A stretch of DNA of 64,000 nt from contig CAVXNC010000017.1 in NCBI GenBank assembly GCA_963762865.1, positions 67,015-131,014 on the forward strand, written 5' to 3'. The stretch comes from DATHAP01 sp963762865 (GTDB lineage: Bacteria; Actinomycetota; Actinomycetes; JACCUZ01). A program made the translations under genes and the position numbers. Below are positions 25,656 through 34,147 of this stretch, piece by piece (position 1 is the first letter of the stretch; each line of letters opens with the position of its first letter). Under the pieces are notes generated by a model. It made no database searches. It was not told the origin of the DNA and saw only the letters and a list, made by a program, of their open reading frames with translations.

Positions 25656-26720
25656 TCAGCCGCGGCCGGTCATGGCCCGGGACCAGGTGACGTTGTCCAC
25701 CTGGCGTGACCCGAGCTCCAGGCGGGTCCACAGCCGGCTGTCGCGCCCGTCTCGGTCGGTCGTGACGAGCCGCTGGTCCCCTACGCCGCCGACGAGCCAG
25801 ACGACCCGGTCACCGGTCCAGCCGAGGGCCCGAGCTGTCTTCGCCGGCCGCGGCAGCGGGGTCACCGTGAGCTGGTCCGCGGACACGATCGCGAACTTCC
25901 CGGTACGCGACTGGTACATGAGCAGGTCACGGCCGTCTGGCGACCAGGACATCGAGCTGTTGGCGAGGGTCCCCCCAGGCACCTTCCCCAACGGCCGTCC
26001 CCGCCGGTCGCGCAGGTGGGAGACCTGGTCGCGCCTGACGACCAGGCGGTCGCCGTCCGGGGCCCAGCCGAACGAGTTGTAGCCGCAGCCGGGGTCGCCG
26101 CCGATCCGGACCGACCTCCCGGTGTCCCGGTCGATCAGCGTCGCGTAACTCTTCACGTCCGCTGCGATGAGCCGGCCGTCGGGGGAGAGTGTCGGACATT
26201 CGGCGACCATGCCGTCGACGTCGTCGACCGTGCCGCTGCGAAGGTCGACGATCTCGGACCCGCCCCCCGCGACCCAGCTGTCCCGTATGAAGCTCGTGCC
26301 GTCCGCGGACAGGTGCTGCGTCCACGCGCCCGGGACCCGCTCGGTGGTGGGGAGGAGGACAGCCTCAGTCGCACCTCTGGGCAGCACGTAGGCCGGTGTG
26401 TTGTCGTGCTCGCTGTCGGCGGCCAGCGTGACGGCGAGCAGCGCCCGGCCGGGGCTGAGCGTCCCGGCCTCGGAGAGCCGGAGCACCTTGGGCGGGTGCA
26501 TCGCGGGATCGAGCCGTCGATCCTCGTACGCTCGGACGGCCATCGCCGCTACGAGCAGGATGACGACCGCCGCGGCAACGGCAGTGACCGCGAGCCGCGG
26601 CCTCGGGATCCGAGCCGGGACGTCACGCCGGGCCTCGAGCCGCTGGAGGAGCGGAGCGGGGCGAGCCTCGTCGGCGAGTCCGTTCAGCGCTTCGCGCATC
26701 TGGTCCTCGACAGTGCTCAT
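25656..26720 (-). CDS. Membrane-anchored beta-propeller-like protein, partner of a SigE-family sigma factor
   Basis: 354 residues. ATG 26720 overlaps the upstream sigma stop (ATGA). Residues 1-40 are a short helical cytoplasmic segment (MREALNGLADEARPAPLLQR). One transmembrane helix lies at about 43-62 (LAVTAVAAAVVILLVAAMAV). An outer domain follows with repeated W/G-SPDGR-type strands (CPTLSPDGRLIAA, FGWAPDGDRLVV, MSWSPDGRDLLMY) typical of WD40/TolB-like propellers. The layout matches the proteins encoded beside many SigE-family genes, and an anti-sigma role is plausible. No zinc-binding anti-sigma (ZAS) HxxxCxxC motif is present. Confidence 0.75.
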   Translation of the reverse strand: MSTVEDQMREALNGLADEARPAPLLQRLEARRDVPARIPRPRLAVTAVAAAVVILLVAAMAVRAYEDRRLDPAMHPPKVLRLSEAGTLSPGRALLAVTLAADSEHDNTPAYVLPRGATEAVLLPTTERVPGAWTQHLSADGTSFIRDSWVAGGGSEIVDLRSGTVDDVDGMVAECPTLSPDGRLIAADVKSYATLIDRDTGRSVRIGGDPGCGYNSFGWAPDGDRLVVRRDQVSHLRDRRGRPLGKVPGGTLANSSMSWSPDGRDLLMYQSRTGKFAIVSADQLTVTPLPRPAKTARALGWTGDRVVWLVGGVGDQRLVTTDRDGRDSRLWTRLELGSRQVDNVTWSRAMTGRG

Positions 26721-27241
26721 CGTTCGCCTCCCGTGGCAGGTGCCAGGTCTCGACACACCGAGCGCATCGCGGCCAATGCCTTGTGGGACTGGCTCTTGAC
26801 GGTGCCCACGCTGATCCCGAGCAGGTCGGCGGTCTGTTGCTCGGTCAGGTCCTCGAAGTAGCGCAGCACGAGCACTGTCCGCTGCCTCGGGCCCAGCAGC
26901 ATCAGCGCGTTCCGCAGGACGATCCGGTCGAGCGCCTGCTCGGCCGGCTGCCCGGTGGTTCCGTCTCTGCGTGGCTCGGGCACCACGTCGGCGGGCAGCT
27001 CGACCAGGCGTCGCCGGCGCCAGAGGGAGATGTTCTCCCGGTACATCGTCCGGCGGACGTACTGCTCCGCGGCTCCCACGTCCCGGATCGACGACCAGTG
27101 CCGGACGGCCTTCTCGAGCGCGGTCTGCACCAGATCCTCCGCGAGCTGCTGGTCGCCGGTCAGCAGGTACGCCGTGCGGATCAAGGCGTGCCCGCGGGCC
27201 GCCACGAACCCGCGGAACACCTCGTCCTGCACGGCGTCCAC
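26717..27241 (-). CDS. SigE-family ECF RNA polymerase sigma factor
   Basis: 174 residues from GTG 27241, with GGAGGG upstream. Region 2: FRGFVAARGHALIRTAYLLT, then DQQLAEDLVQTALEKAVRHW. Region 4: LGPRQRTVLVLRYFEDLTEQ, then QTADLLGISVGTVKSQSHKA. This is the TIGR02983 (SigE-family) pattern, with R-T-A-Y-L-L-T-G-D as a hallmark. It is translationally coupled to the membrane propeller-like protein downstream, forming a sigma/regulator unit presumably responding to an envelope signal. Confidence 0.9.
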   Translation of the reverse strand: MDAVQDEVFRGFVAARGHALIRTAYLLTGDQQLAEDLVQTALEKAVRHWSSIRDVGAAEQYVRRTMYRENISLWRRRRLVELPADVVPEPRRDGTTGQPAEQALDRIVLRNALMLLGPRQRTVLVLRYFEDLTEQQTADLLGISVGTVKSQSHKALAAMRSVCRDLAPATGGER

Positions 27242-27326
27242 CCCTGCTGTCCCTCCTGCTGGCGGGCTGAATCTGTCGGCTGTCCTCGATGGTGCGCTCG
27301 TGCGCTGCCTCGGGCTATGGCAATGC

Positions 27327-27746
27327 CTAGCTGGTGACGGCCTGCCCGGACGGCCGGTGCGCGGCGACCTGCCGGGCGCCCACGAAGGCGGCACCCGTCA
27401 CCAGGGCGCCCAGCGCGGCGGCCGCGGCGAGCTGCCAGGCGGCGGCGTCCCCTCCTGTTGCCTGGCCGGTGCCGCCGTCGACCGACGTCGTGGTGCCAGT
27501 CGACGTCGCGCCGGTCGAGGCGGAGCGGTCCGCCGCCTCACGGTGCTCGATCTGGGCCTTGCTCAGCTGCCCGGTCGATGCCGATCCGGACGCGAGACTC
27601 TCGTCGTGCTCGATGGCGGCCTTGCTCCTCGTCGGGGAGCTGTCGTCCGCGTGTGCCGTGCCGGCTGCCAGCAGCGGGGCGCTGGTCAGGGCCGCGGTAA
27701 GGGCGAGCGTCGCCACCGTCGTCGCTCGTCGGGGTGTCGTGGTCAT
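27327..27746 (-). CDS. Small secreted/membrane protein with duplicated SKAxIEHxE motif
   Basis: 139 residues. Signal peptide at 1-33 (LTSAPLLAAGTAHAD). A 20-residue unit occurs twice: TRSKAAIEHDESLASGSAST and QLSKAQIEHREAADRSASTG. A Thr/Ser/Gly-rich stretch and a C-terminal transmembrane helix (WQLAAAAALGALVTGAAFVG) follow with a short basic tail. I do not recognise the family. It lies upstream of the SigE-family unit on the same strand, 85 bases away, and diverges from the M6 protease, so it may be regulated with either. Confidence 0.6.
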   Translation of the reverse strand: MTTTPRRATTVATLALTAALTSAPLLAAGTAHADDSSPTRSKAAIEHDESLASGSASTGQLSKAQIEHREAADRSASTGATSTGTTTSVDGGTGQATGGDAAAWQLAAAAALGALVTGAAFVGARQVAAHRPSGQAVTS

Positions 27747-28001
27747 CGTGGGCTCCCTCTTGCCGCCGGTCGGCGGCTTCGCGCTGTCAGGGTCGGTGGA
27801 CGTCCGGGGAGAAAGACGCGGTGGAGCGCACGAATGGTTGCCCGGTGTTTCGGCATCGCCCTGCGTCGGCAGGGCGGGGCCGATCGGGTGACCCTTGCGA
27901 GGGACGGACTCGCGGCGGTTACACCCCGTTACGGGTTGTTTTGCACCGTGCTATGTCACGGTTAGGCGCCCGTGGGTGACGTGTGACACACTCCCCGCGG
28001 T

Positions 28002-28019
28002 CTAGGCCGATCGGCCTAG
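28002..28019. promoter_or_regulatory. Perfect 18-bp palindrome in the promoter region of the M6 protease
   Basis: ctaggccgatcggcctag is fully self-complementary, 26 bases before the GTG at 28046. A smaller dyad GTGTG-A-CACAC lies at 27981-27991. The interval 27747-28045 is the divergent promoter region for the small secreted protein and the protease. An operator for a dimeric repressor is likely; an mRNA leader hairpin is possible. Confidence 0.5.
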
Positions 28020-28045
28020 GTACCCACCCCCTGGGAGGACTACTC

Positions 28046-30337
28046 GTGAGGAAGCTCACCACTTCCGTGGTCACCGGGCTGGCCGGCGCCGCAATGGTTG
28101 CTACAGCGATGCAGCAGCCAGCGTCCGCCGCCCCGGTCGCCCACGACGGCGCCACCGCCGGTCAGGCCAAGGCAGCCGCGCACCGGCCGGACAACCGGCT
28201 CGGCCCCGCGACCAAGAAGCAGCTGGCGCTGCGCCAGGCAGCCTTCGAGAAGGTCGCAGCCGGCAAGGCAACGCCCAACTCGGACGGCGTCGTCAAGCTC
28301 GGCAGCGACAAGTTCGCCGAGGTCACGGCGCCCAAGCAGGACGAGATCTTCACGATCCTCGCCGAGTTCGGCACCCAGAGCGCGGGCAAGTACGGCACCG
28401 CGCCGGGTCCGCTGCACAACGAGATCCCGGAGCCGGACCGCACCAAGGACAACTCCACGACGTGGACCGCGGACTACAACAAGGCCTACTACGAGAACCT
28501 CTTCAACGGCTCCGGGGAGTCGATGAAGTCCTACTACGAGGCCCTGTCGAACGGGCAGTACTCCGTCACCAACGAGGTGCAGGACTGGGTGCAGGTGCCC
28601 TACAACGAGTCCTACTACGGCGACAACGCCATCGAGGACTTCGGCGGCACCTGGGCGTTCATCGAGGACGCGGGTGACGCGTGGTACGCCAAGGCCGTGG
28701 CCGAGATGGGCAGCGCCGAGGCAGTTGACAACTACCTGTCGCAGTTCGACGTGTGGGACCGCAACGACTGGGACAACGACGGCAACTTCGACGAGGCCGA
28801 CGGCTACATCGACCACTTCCAGGCCGTGCACGCCGGTCAGGGCGAGGACGCCGGCGGCGGCGCCCAGGGTGCCGACGCCATCTGGTCGCACCGCTGGTAC
28901 GTCAACGGCGACGACTACGGGCAGACCGGCCCGACGGTCGGCGACGCCCAGAACAAGGCCGGCGGCGCGCAGATCGGCGGGTCGAAGTACTGGTTCGGCG
29001 ACTACACGACCGAGCCGGAGAACGGCGGCCTCGGTGTGTTCGCCCACGAGTACGGTCACGACCTCGGCCTGCCGGACTACTACGACACCGCCGGTGGCGA
29101 GAACGGCACGGCGTTCTGGACCCTGATGAGCTCCGGCTCGTGGCTGGGTCACGGTGCCGAGGCCGACGAGGGCATCGGCACCACGCCCGGCCTGATGGGT
29201 CCGGAGGAGAAGCTCTTCCTCGGCTGGCTCGACTACAGCGAGGTCAACGCCGGTCAGTCCGGCAGCTTCACGCTGAACCCGGCGCAGTACCACCAGGACC
29301 GCAAGGACCAGGCGGTCAAGATCAACCTGCCGGCCAAGACCGTGGAGACGGACTACACGACGCCGACGTCGGGCACCCACGCCTGGTGGACCGGCTCCGC
29401 CGACGACCTGAACGAGTCGCTGACGACCTCGGTCCCGGCGTCGTCGCGGGTCACCGTCACGGCCAACGCCTGGTACGACATCGAGGCCGGATACGACTAC
29501 CTGTACGCCGAATGGCGGACCCCTGGCGGGGACTGGCAGCGCGTCGGAAACGCGGTCGACGGTTCGTCGAGCGACAGGTGGACGACGCTGCGCTACTCCT
29601 ACGACGCGGGTGGCGCGGCCACGGAGTTCCGGTTCCGCTACCAGACCGACGGCGGGGTGCACCTGCCGGGCGCGTTCCTCGACGACATCAGCATCAACGG
29701 CACCGTCGACGACGTCGAGTCGGGTGCGGAAGCCTGGACGGCAACCGGGCTGTGGACGATCAACGACGGCACCGTGAGCAAGACGTCGCCGACCTACTAC
29801 CTGGTCGAGAACCGGGAGTACGCCGGGTACGACGACACGCTGCGCACCGGGCCGTACCAGTTCAGCGAGGCCTACACCCGCCCGGACTGGGTCGAGTTCT
29901 TCAAGTTCCAGAACGGCATGCTGGTCTGGTACGTCGACCACACGCAGGAGGACAACAACACCTCGCAGCACCCGGGTGCGGGCCTGGCCCTTCCGGTCGA
30001 CGCCCGTCCGGCGAAGTTCACCTACCCGGACGGCTCGGCACCGAGCAACCGTCGGCAGCCGTTCGACGGGACGTTCGGGCTCGAGGCGACCGACGCGACG
30101 TGCCTGCACAAGCAGGTGCTGACCGGCAACGGTCAGTCGCAGACCGTCTCGACGCTCGCCGCGTGCGCGCCGAGCGTGGCCGGAATCCCGACGTTCAACG
30201 ACACGGACCCGCTGGCCTACTGGTCCAGCAGCAACCCGCAGAACAGCGTCAAGGTCGCGGGTGAGGGTGTGAGGGTGACCGTCACCGGTGACCGGGGCAC
30301 CGACCTCACGATCAACGTGGTCAACCCCGCCCAGTAA
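28046..30337 (+). CDS. Secreted M6-family (immune inhibitor A-like) zinc metalloprotease
   Basis: 763 residues from GTG 28046 (GGGAGGAC upstream). Signal peptide at 1-28 (ATAMQQPASAAP). Propeptide to about 90. Catalytic domain with FAHEYGHDLGLPD, where His334, His338 and the later His/Asp position match the extended M6 motif. Upstream are EYYENLFNG-like and QYSVTNEVQDW segments typical of InhA. The C-terminal half has a jelly-roll-like module (DDISINGTVDDVESGAEAWT, also HAWWTGSADDLNESLTTSVP) and ends in a small beta domain. Probably a secreted protease of broad specificity. It is followed by a 23-bp terminator stem. It shares its C-terminal architecture with the 12036-14180 peptidase. Confidence 0.88.
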   Translation: MRKLTTSVVTGLAGAAMVATAMQQPASAAPVAHDGATAGQAKAAAHRPDNRLGPATKKQLALRQAAFEKVAAGKATPNSDGVVKLGSDKFAEVTAPKQDEIFTILAEFGTQSAGKYGTAPGPLHNEIPEPDRTKDNSTTWTADYNKAYYENLFNGSGESMKSYYEALSNGQYSVTNEVQDWVQVPYNESYYGDNAIEDFGGTWAFIEDAGDAWYAKAVAEMGSAEAVDNYLSQFDVWDRNDWDNDGNFDEADGYIDHFQAVHAGQGEDAGGGAQGADAIWSHRWYVNGDDYGQTGPTVGDAQNKAGGAQIGGSKYWFGDYTTEPENGGLGVFAHEYGHDLGLPDYYDTAGGENGTAFWTLMSSGSWLGHGAEADEGIGTTPGLMGPEEKLFLGWLDYSEVNAGQSGSFTLNPAQYHQDRKDQAVKINLPAKTVETDYTTPTSGTHAWWTGSADDLNESLTTSVPASSRVTVTANAWYDIEAGYDYLYAEWRTPGGDWQRVGNAVDGSSSDRWTTLRYSYDAGGAATEFRFRYQTDGGVHLPGAFLDDISINGTVDDVESGAEAWTATGLWTINDGTVSKTSPTYYLVENREYAGYDDTLRTGPYQFSEAYTRPDWVEFFKFQNGMLVWYVDHTQEDNNTSQHPGAGLALPVDARPAKFTYPDGSAPSNRRQPFDGTFGLEATDATCLHKQVLTGNGQSQTVSTLAACAPSVAGIPTFNDTDPLAYWSSSNPQNSVKVAGEGVRVTVTGDRGTDLTINVVNPAQ

Positions 30338-30366
30338 GTCACGCACAGCACGATCAGCACGACCAG

Positions 30367-30414
30367 CACGACGGCGAGGGCCGGGAGCGCACGCTCCCGG
30401 CCCTCGCCGTCGTG
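30367..30414 (+). terminator. Very long terminator hairpin after the M6 protease
   Basis: Arms 30367-30389 and 30392-30414 pair perfectly over 23 bp with a two-base centre (an RNA hairpin would open a few pairs). It lies 30 bases downstream of the protease stop, after a cacga-rich triple repeat. It may also terminate the convergent small gene at 30449-30673. Confidence 0.75.
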
Positions 30415-30448
30415 TCGTCGCGGTAAGCGTCTCGCGGTCGCCAGGTGG

Positions 30449-30673
30449 CTACTGCGGCTCCTCCGGCGCCTCCGGCGACCCTTCCCCGCGACGCAGCTGG
30501 CGGATGCCCCGCAGGGTGCCGAAGGCGACGACGCCCAGCAGCAGCAGGGTGACGACGGCCGCGGCCCAGTCGTGGTTGACCATCGCGCCGATCAGCGCGA
30601 AGGCGCCGCTGACCATGAGCAGGGCGCCGAGGACCACGAGCAGCCAGGACGTGAAGCGCTGGTAGGGGTGCAC
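30449..30673 (-). CDS. Small two-helix membrane protein
   Basis: 74 residues from GTG 30673 (VHPYQRFTSWLLVVLGALLM). Two transmembrane helices (about 9-30 and 36-55) are followed by a charged cytoplasmic tail RGIRQLRRGEGSPEAPEEPQ. It resembles small actinobacterial hypothetical membrane proteins. No function can be assigned. It is divergent from the DHA2 exporter. Confidence 0.6.
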   Translation of the reverse strand: MHPYQRFTSWLLVVLGALLMVSGAFALIGAMVNHDWAAAVVTLLLLGVVAFGTLRGIRQLRRGEGSPEAPEEPQ

Positions 30674-30827
30674 CGGCAGAGTCTCCCGTAGGCAGTGGCA
30701 CGCGACACAGCCGAGGCCCCGCCCGGACGTGACCGGGCGGGGCATCGCGCTGTCCGGCCGATCGGCCGACCGTGACATCAACCGATGTCAGGGAAGCGTT
30801 CGCGAACCGCGCCGGTTGGCACCCTCG

Positions 30828-32366
30828 ATGTCTGCCACCGACCAGAGCCTGCCGAAGAGGCCGGCGACCGCGGCCACCCGCGAAGGGGTCGGATTCCGGT
30901 CCGAGCGAGGCCCGGTCCTTGTCGGCCTGATGCTGTCCACCGCCCTCGTGGCGCTCGACGCGACGATCATCGCGACCGCCGTCCCGTCGATCGTGCGGGA
31001 CCTCGGCGGCTTCTCGCAGTTCCCGTGGCTGTTCTCGATCTATCTGCTGACGCAGGCGGTGACCGTCCCGCTCTACGGCAAGCTCGCCGACGTCGTCGGC
31101 CGGCGACCGGTGCTGTTCTTCGGCATCGCCGTCTTCCTCGTCGGCTCCGTGCTGTGCGGGGTCGCGTGGAGCATGCCGACCCTGATCGTTGCCCGCGCGG
31201 TGCAGGGCATCGGCGCCGGCGCGGTGCTCCCGATGACCATGACGGTCGTCGGCGACCTCTACTCGGTGGAGGAGCGCGCCCGCGTCCAGGGCTACGTCGC
31301 CAGCGTCTGGGGCGTCTCGTCGGTGATCGGGCCGACCCTCGGCGGCGTCTTCGCGGAGTACCTCTCGTGGCGCTGGATCTTCTTCCTCAACCTGCCGCTC
31401 GGTGCGGTCGCCGCCTGGATGCTGTGGCGCAGCTTCCACGAGAAGGTCGAGCGCCGGAAGCACCAGATGGACATCGCGGGTGCGGCCTTGCTCACGACCG
31501 GCTTCTCGCTGCTGATCCTCGGACTCCTCGAGGGTGGGGTCGCGTGGGACTGGGCGTCCCCGGTCAGCCTCGCGGTGTTCGCGGGTGCTGCAGTGGCGCT
31601 GGTGCTGGTCGTCCTCGTGGAACGTCGCGCCGCCGAGCCGGTGCTGCCGCTGTGGGTGTTCAGCCGACGCGTCCTGGTGGGCGGCAACCTGGCGTCGATC
31701 GCGGTGGGCGTCGTCCTGATCGGCCTGTCGTCCTACGTGCCGACGTACGTCCAGGGAGTGCTCGGCACCGGTGCCCTGGTCGCGGGGTTCGCGCTGGCGG
31801 CGATGACGCTGGGCTGGCCGCTGGCCGCAGCGCTGGCCGGCCGGGTCTACCTGCGGATCGGCTTTCGCGACACCGCGCTGATCGGTGCCCTCGGGGTCAT
31901 AGCCGGCAGCCTGCTCGTCCTGCGGCTCACAGCAGACTCCGCCGTCATGACGGTGGCAGCGTCGACTTTCGTGGTCGGTGTCGGGCTCGGTCTGATGTCG
32001 GCGCCGGTGATCGTGGCTGTTCAGTCCTCGGTCGGCTGGCAGCGACGCGGGGTGGTCACGGCGACCAACATGTTCGCCCGCAACCTCGGCAGCGCCGTCG
32101 GAGTCGCGGTGTTCGGCGCGATCGCCAACACGACACTGGCACATCGCTTCGCGTCGGCTCCGGACAGCTTGCCTTCAAGCCTGCGGGAGAGTGCGGATGC
32201 CGAGCGGCTGGTCGTCCAGGGCGGTGACCGGTCGGGACCGGTGGCTGACTTCGTGCGGTCCGCGCTGTTCGACGCAGCGCACTACGTCTTCGTCGGGATC
32301 GTCGTGGCGGCGGTGCTGGGCTTCGCGGTGCTGTGGCTGATGCCGCGCCGCACCGAACCCGTCTGA
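30828..32366 (+). CDS. DHA2-type MFS exporter (EmrB/QacA family), second copy
   Basis: 512 residues from ATG 30828. About 14 transmembrane helices. TM1 LDATIIATAVPSIVRDLGGF, loop 2-3 YGKLADVVGRRPVLFFG (motif A) and TM5 VSSVIGPTLGGVFAEYLSWR (motif C, antiporter). It is clearly distinct from the 5576-7078 transporter and closer to the EmrB/Tet38-like multidrug branch. No adjacent regulator. The upstream ATG at 30729 would add a non-conserved, polar leader. Confidence 0.87.
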   Translation: MSATDQSLPKRPATAATREGVGFRSERGPVLVGLMLSTALVALDATIIATAVPSIVRDLGGFSQFPWLFSIYLLTQAVTVPLYGKLADVVGRRPVLFFGIAVFLVGSVLCGVAWSMPTLIVARAVQGIGAGAVLPMTMTVVGDLYSVEERARVQGYVASVWGVSSVIGPTLGGVFAEYLSWRWIFFLNLPLGAVAAWMLWRSFHEKVERRKHQMDIAGAALLTTGFSLLILGLLEGGVAWDWASPVSLAVFAGAAVALVLVVLVERRAAEPVLPLWVFSRRVLVGGNLASIAVGVVLIGLSSYVPTYVQGVLGTGALVAGFALAAMTLGWPLAAALAGRVYLRIGFRDTALIGALGVIAGSLLVLRLTADSAVMTVAASTFVVGVGLGLMSAPVIVAVQSSVGWQRRGVVTATNMFARNLGSAVGVAVFGAIANTTLAHRFASAPDSLPSSLRESADAERLVVQGGDRSGPVADFVRSALFDAAHYVFVGIVVAAVLGFAVLWLMPRRTEPV

Positions 32367-32439
32367 CCCGCTCGCCTCATAGCAGATCTGACGCACCTCG
32401 CGTCGTTGTCGACCCAATCTGTGGACGGCTCGGGGGTGT

Positions 32440-32467
32440 GGAAAACCGTTGTCCACAAACGGTTTCC
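32440..32467. promoter_or_regulatory. Inverted repeat containing a DnaA-box-like sequence, upstream of the HNH gene
   Basis: gaaaaccgtt (32441-32450) and aacggtttcc (32458-32467) pair at 9 of 10 positions around gtccaca. The centre reads TTGTCCACA (32449-32457), identical to the usual actinobacterial DnaA box. It is located 53 bases before the DUF222/HNH start. Confidence 0.45.
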
Positions 32468-32519
32468 GGTACGTCGCGACGGCCGGAGTTGTGTCCAGGG
32501 TGGTGGCTAGGTTGCTGGC

Positions 32520-34091
32520 ATGAGCTCGACCGGCAGCATCGCGGAGCACCCGGTGGTCACCGGGCTGCGCACCGCGGCCGGTGCGCTGGACCCGGCGGCT
32601 CTCGAGCTGGGCTGGCAGCTCGCTGACGACGACGTGGAGACCGCGATCGCCGACCGTCCTCGACCTGGAGCTCGCCGCGCCGCCGCCTACCGGGCGATGC
32701 TGCTGCGGGAGGCCGAGACCCGCGACCTCAAGAAGCGCACCAAGGCGTTGACGTTGGTGCGCTGGCTCAGTGACCGGTTCCGGCTCTCCCGAGTCGATGC
32801 CGGCGCCCGGGTGCGGGCCGCCGAGGCCGTCGGCCGCCACACCGTCGTGCAGGCAGGGTTGGCGTCCGGGGCGGTGACCGCCGATCAGGCCGAGGTGCTC
32901 GTGCGGGTGCTGGACACCGTCGCCGCGATGCCCGGCGTTGAGGACGCCGACCGGGCCGCGGCGGGACGGTTCCTGGTCGCCCAGTGCGAGACGCTGGCGC
33001 CCCGCGACCTCGCGCGCGCCGGGAAGGCGCTGGTCGAAGCGCTCACCGTGACCCCGTCGGAGGACGACCCGGCCGACGAGGCCGCGCTGGAGCGCGAACG
33101 GGCCCGGGCCGAGGCCGAAGCCCAGGAACGGGAGCGCAACTTCCTGACCGTCACCCGGCGGCGGGGCAAGCTCCGCGCGATCCTCGAGCCCGGCACCATC
33201 GGCGAGGCCATCCTGGCGCGGTTCCTGCACGACAAGGCCGACAAGCACCACCCCGGCTCGGACGGCTTCGAGGACACCCGGCCACTGTCCGAACGCCGCG
33301 GCGACGCCCTCGTCGAGCTGCTCAACCAGGCCGCCGGCACCCCCACCCCCCGCACCACACCGCCCGCGACGAGCGACGACGACCAGCCCGACCCGACAAC
33401 ACGACGAGCACGACCACGACCGAGCACGACGAGCACGACCGGACGACGAGCCGATCGAGCCGACGACGACGAGCCCGGCGGGTTAGCCGGCGGGCCGCAG
33501 CCGCTGCCCGGCATGGGTGGTCGGGACGGGACCTGTGGGTCCTGCGGTGCGCGCCCGCCCGGTCCGGTCAAGGCGGTGCTGACCGTGACCACCACCCTGG
33601 ACGGGCTGCGCTCCGGGCTGGCCAAGGCCGGCCGGCTGGACACCGGACTGGCGCTGTCCGCGGCCGCGCTGCGGATGCTGGCCTGCGACGGGCTCGTCGT
33701 CCCGGCGGTGCTCGGCACCGACTCCGAGGTCCTCGACCTGGGCCGCGGCCAGCGCGAGTTCAACCGGGCCCAGCGCCGCGCCACCGCACTGCGCGACCGC
33801 GGCTGCGTCGCCCCCGGCTGCGACCAACCCCCCTCGGCCTGCCACGTGCACCACATGTGGTGGTGGACCCTGGGCGGACCCACCGACCTGGCCAACGCAG
33901 CGTTGTTGTGCGAGTTCCACCACCGGATGGTCCACCGCCAAGGCTGGGCGATGAGCCTGGCGCCCAACGGCTACCCCCAGCTCACCCCACCCACGAGCAT
34001 CGACCCGCTGCAGCGACCCCGCCAGCACCACCGCTTCCTCATCCCCGACCACCGCGACCTCACCCTGCGCACCGGCCGGCACCGGACATAG
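32520..34091 (+). CDS. DUF222 and HNH endonuclease domain protein (13E12 repeat family)
   Basis: 523 residues. DUF222 spans about 10-330 (RLSRVDAGARVRAAEAVGRH, AGLASGAVTADQAEVLVRVL). A disordered, Asp/Arg/Thr-rich insert lies around 285-325. A CxxC pair in DGTCGSCGARPPGP precedes the HNH module: LRDRGCVAPGCDQPPSACHV followed by HHMWWWTLGGPTDLANAALL and CEFHHRMVHRQGW, with the H-H...N...H catalytic ligands. The family is multicopy in actinobacteria and behaves like a selfish or recombination-prone repeat; nuclease activity is inferred. No toxin or immunity partner is nearby. Confidence 0.88.
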   Translation: MSSTGSIAEHPVVTGLRTAAGALDPAALELGWQLADDDVETAIADRPRPGARRAAAYRAMLLREAETRDLKKRTKALTLVRWLSDRFRLSRVDAGARVRAAEAVGRHTVVQAGLASGAVTADQAEVLVRVLDTVAAMPGVEDADRAAAGRFLVAQCETLAPRDLARAGKALVEALTVTPSEDDPADEAALERERARAEAEAQERERNFLTVTRRRGKLRAILEPGTIGEAILARFLHDKADKHHPGSDGFEDTRPLSERRGDALVELLNQAAGTPTPRTTPPATSDDDQPDPTTRRARPRPSTTSTTGRRADRADDDEPGGLAGGPQPLPGMGGRDGTCGSCGARPPGPVKAVLTVTTTLDGLRSGLAKAGRLDTGLALSAAALRMLACDGLVVPAVLGTDSEVLDLGRGQREFNRAQRRATALRDRGCVAPGCDQPPSACHVHHMWWWTLGGPTDLANAALLCEFHHRMVHRQGWAMSLAPNGYPQLTPPTSIDPLQRPRQHHRFLIPDHRDLTLRTGRHRT

Positions 34092-34105
34092 GCCGAACGA
34101 CCAGG

Positions 34106-34123
34106 GGACGGGGCCGACCGTCC
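34106..34123 (+). terminator. Short hairpin after the HNH gene
   Basis: GGACGG (34106-34111), loop ggccga, CCGTCC (34118-34123). It starts 15 bases after the HNH stop and before the next start at 34148. No T-run follows. Confidence 0.35.
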
Positions 34124-34147
34124 GGAACCCCTCGGTACGGTCGCGGC

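Noticed and set aside
22578..25709. 1043-residue + strand open frame
   Set aside because: Antisense shadow of the DUF3516 helicase and M15 genes; it has no domain features and biased composition.
33370..33480. Frameshift in the HNH/DUF222 gene
   Set aside because: The low-complexity Asp/Arg/Thr segment looks odd, but the DUF222 and HNH parts are in the same frame, so it is a tolerated disordered linker.
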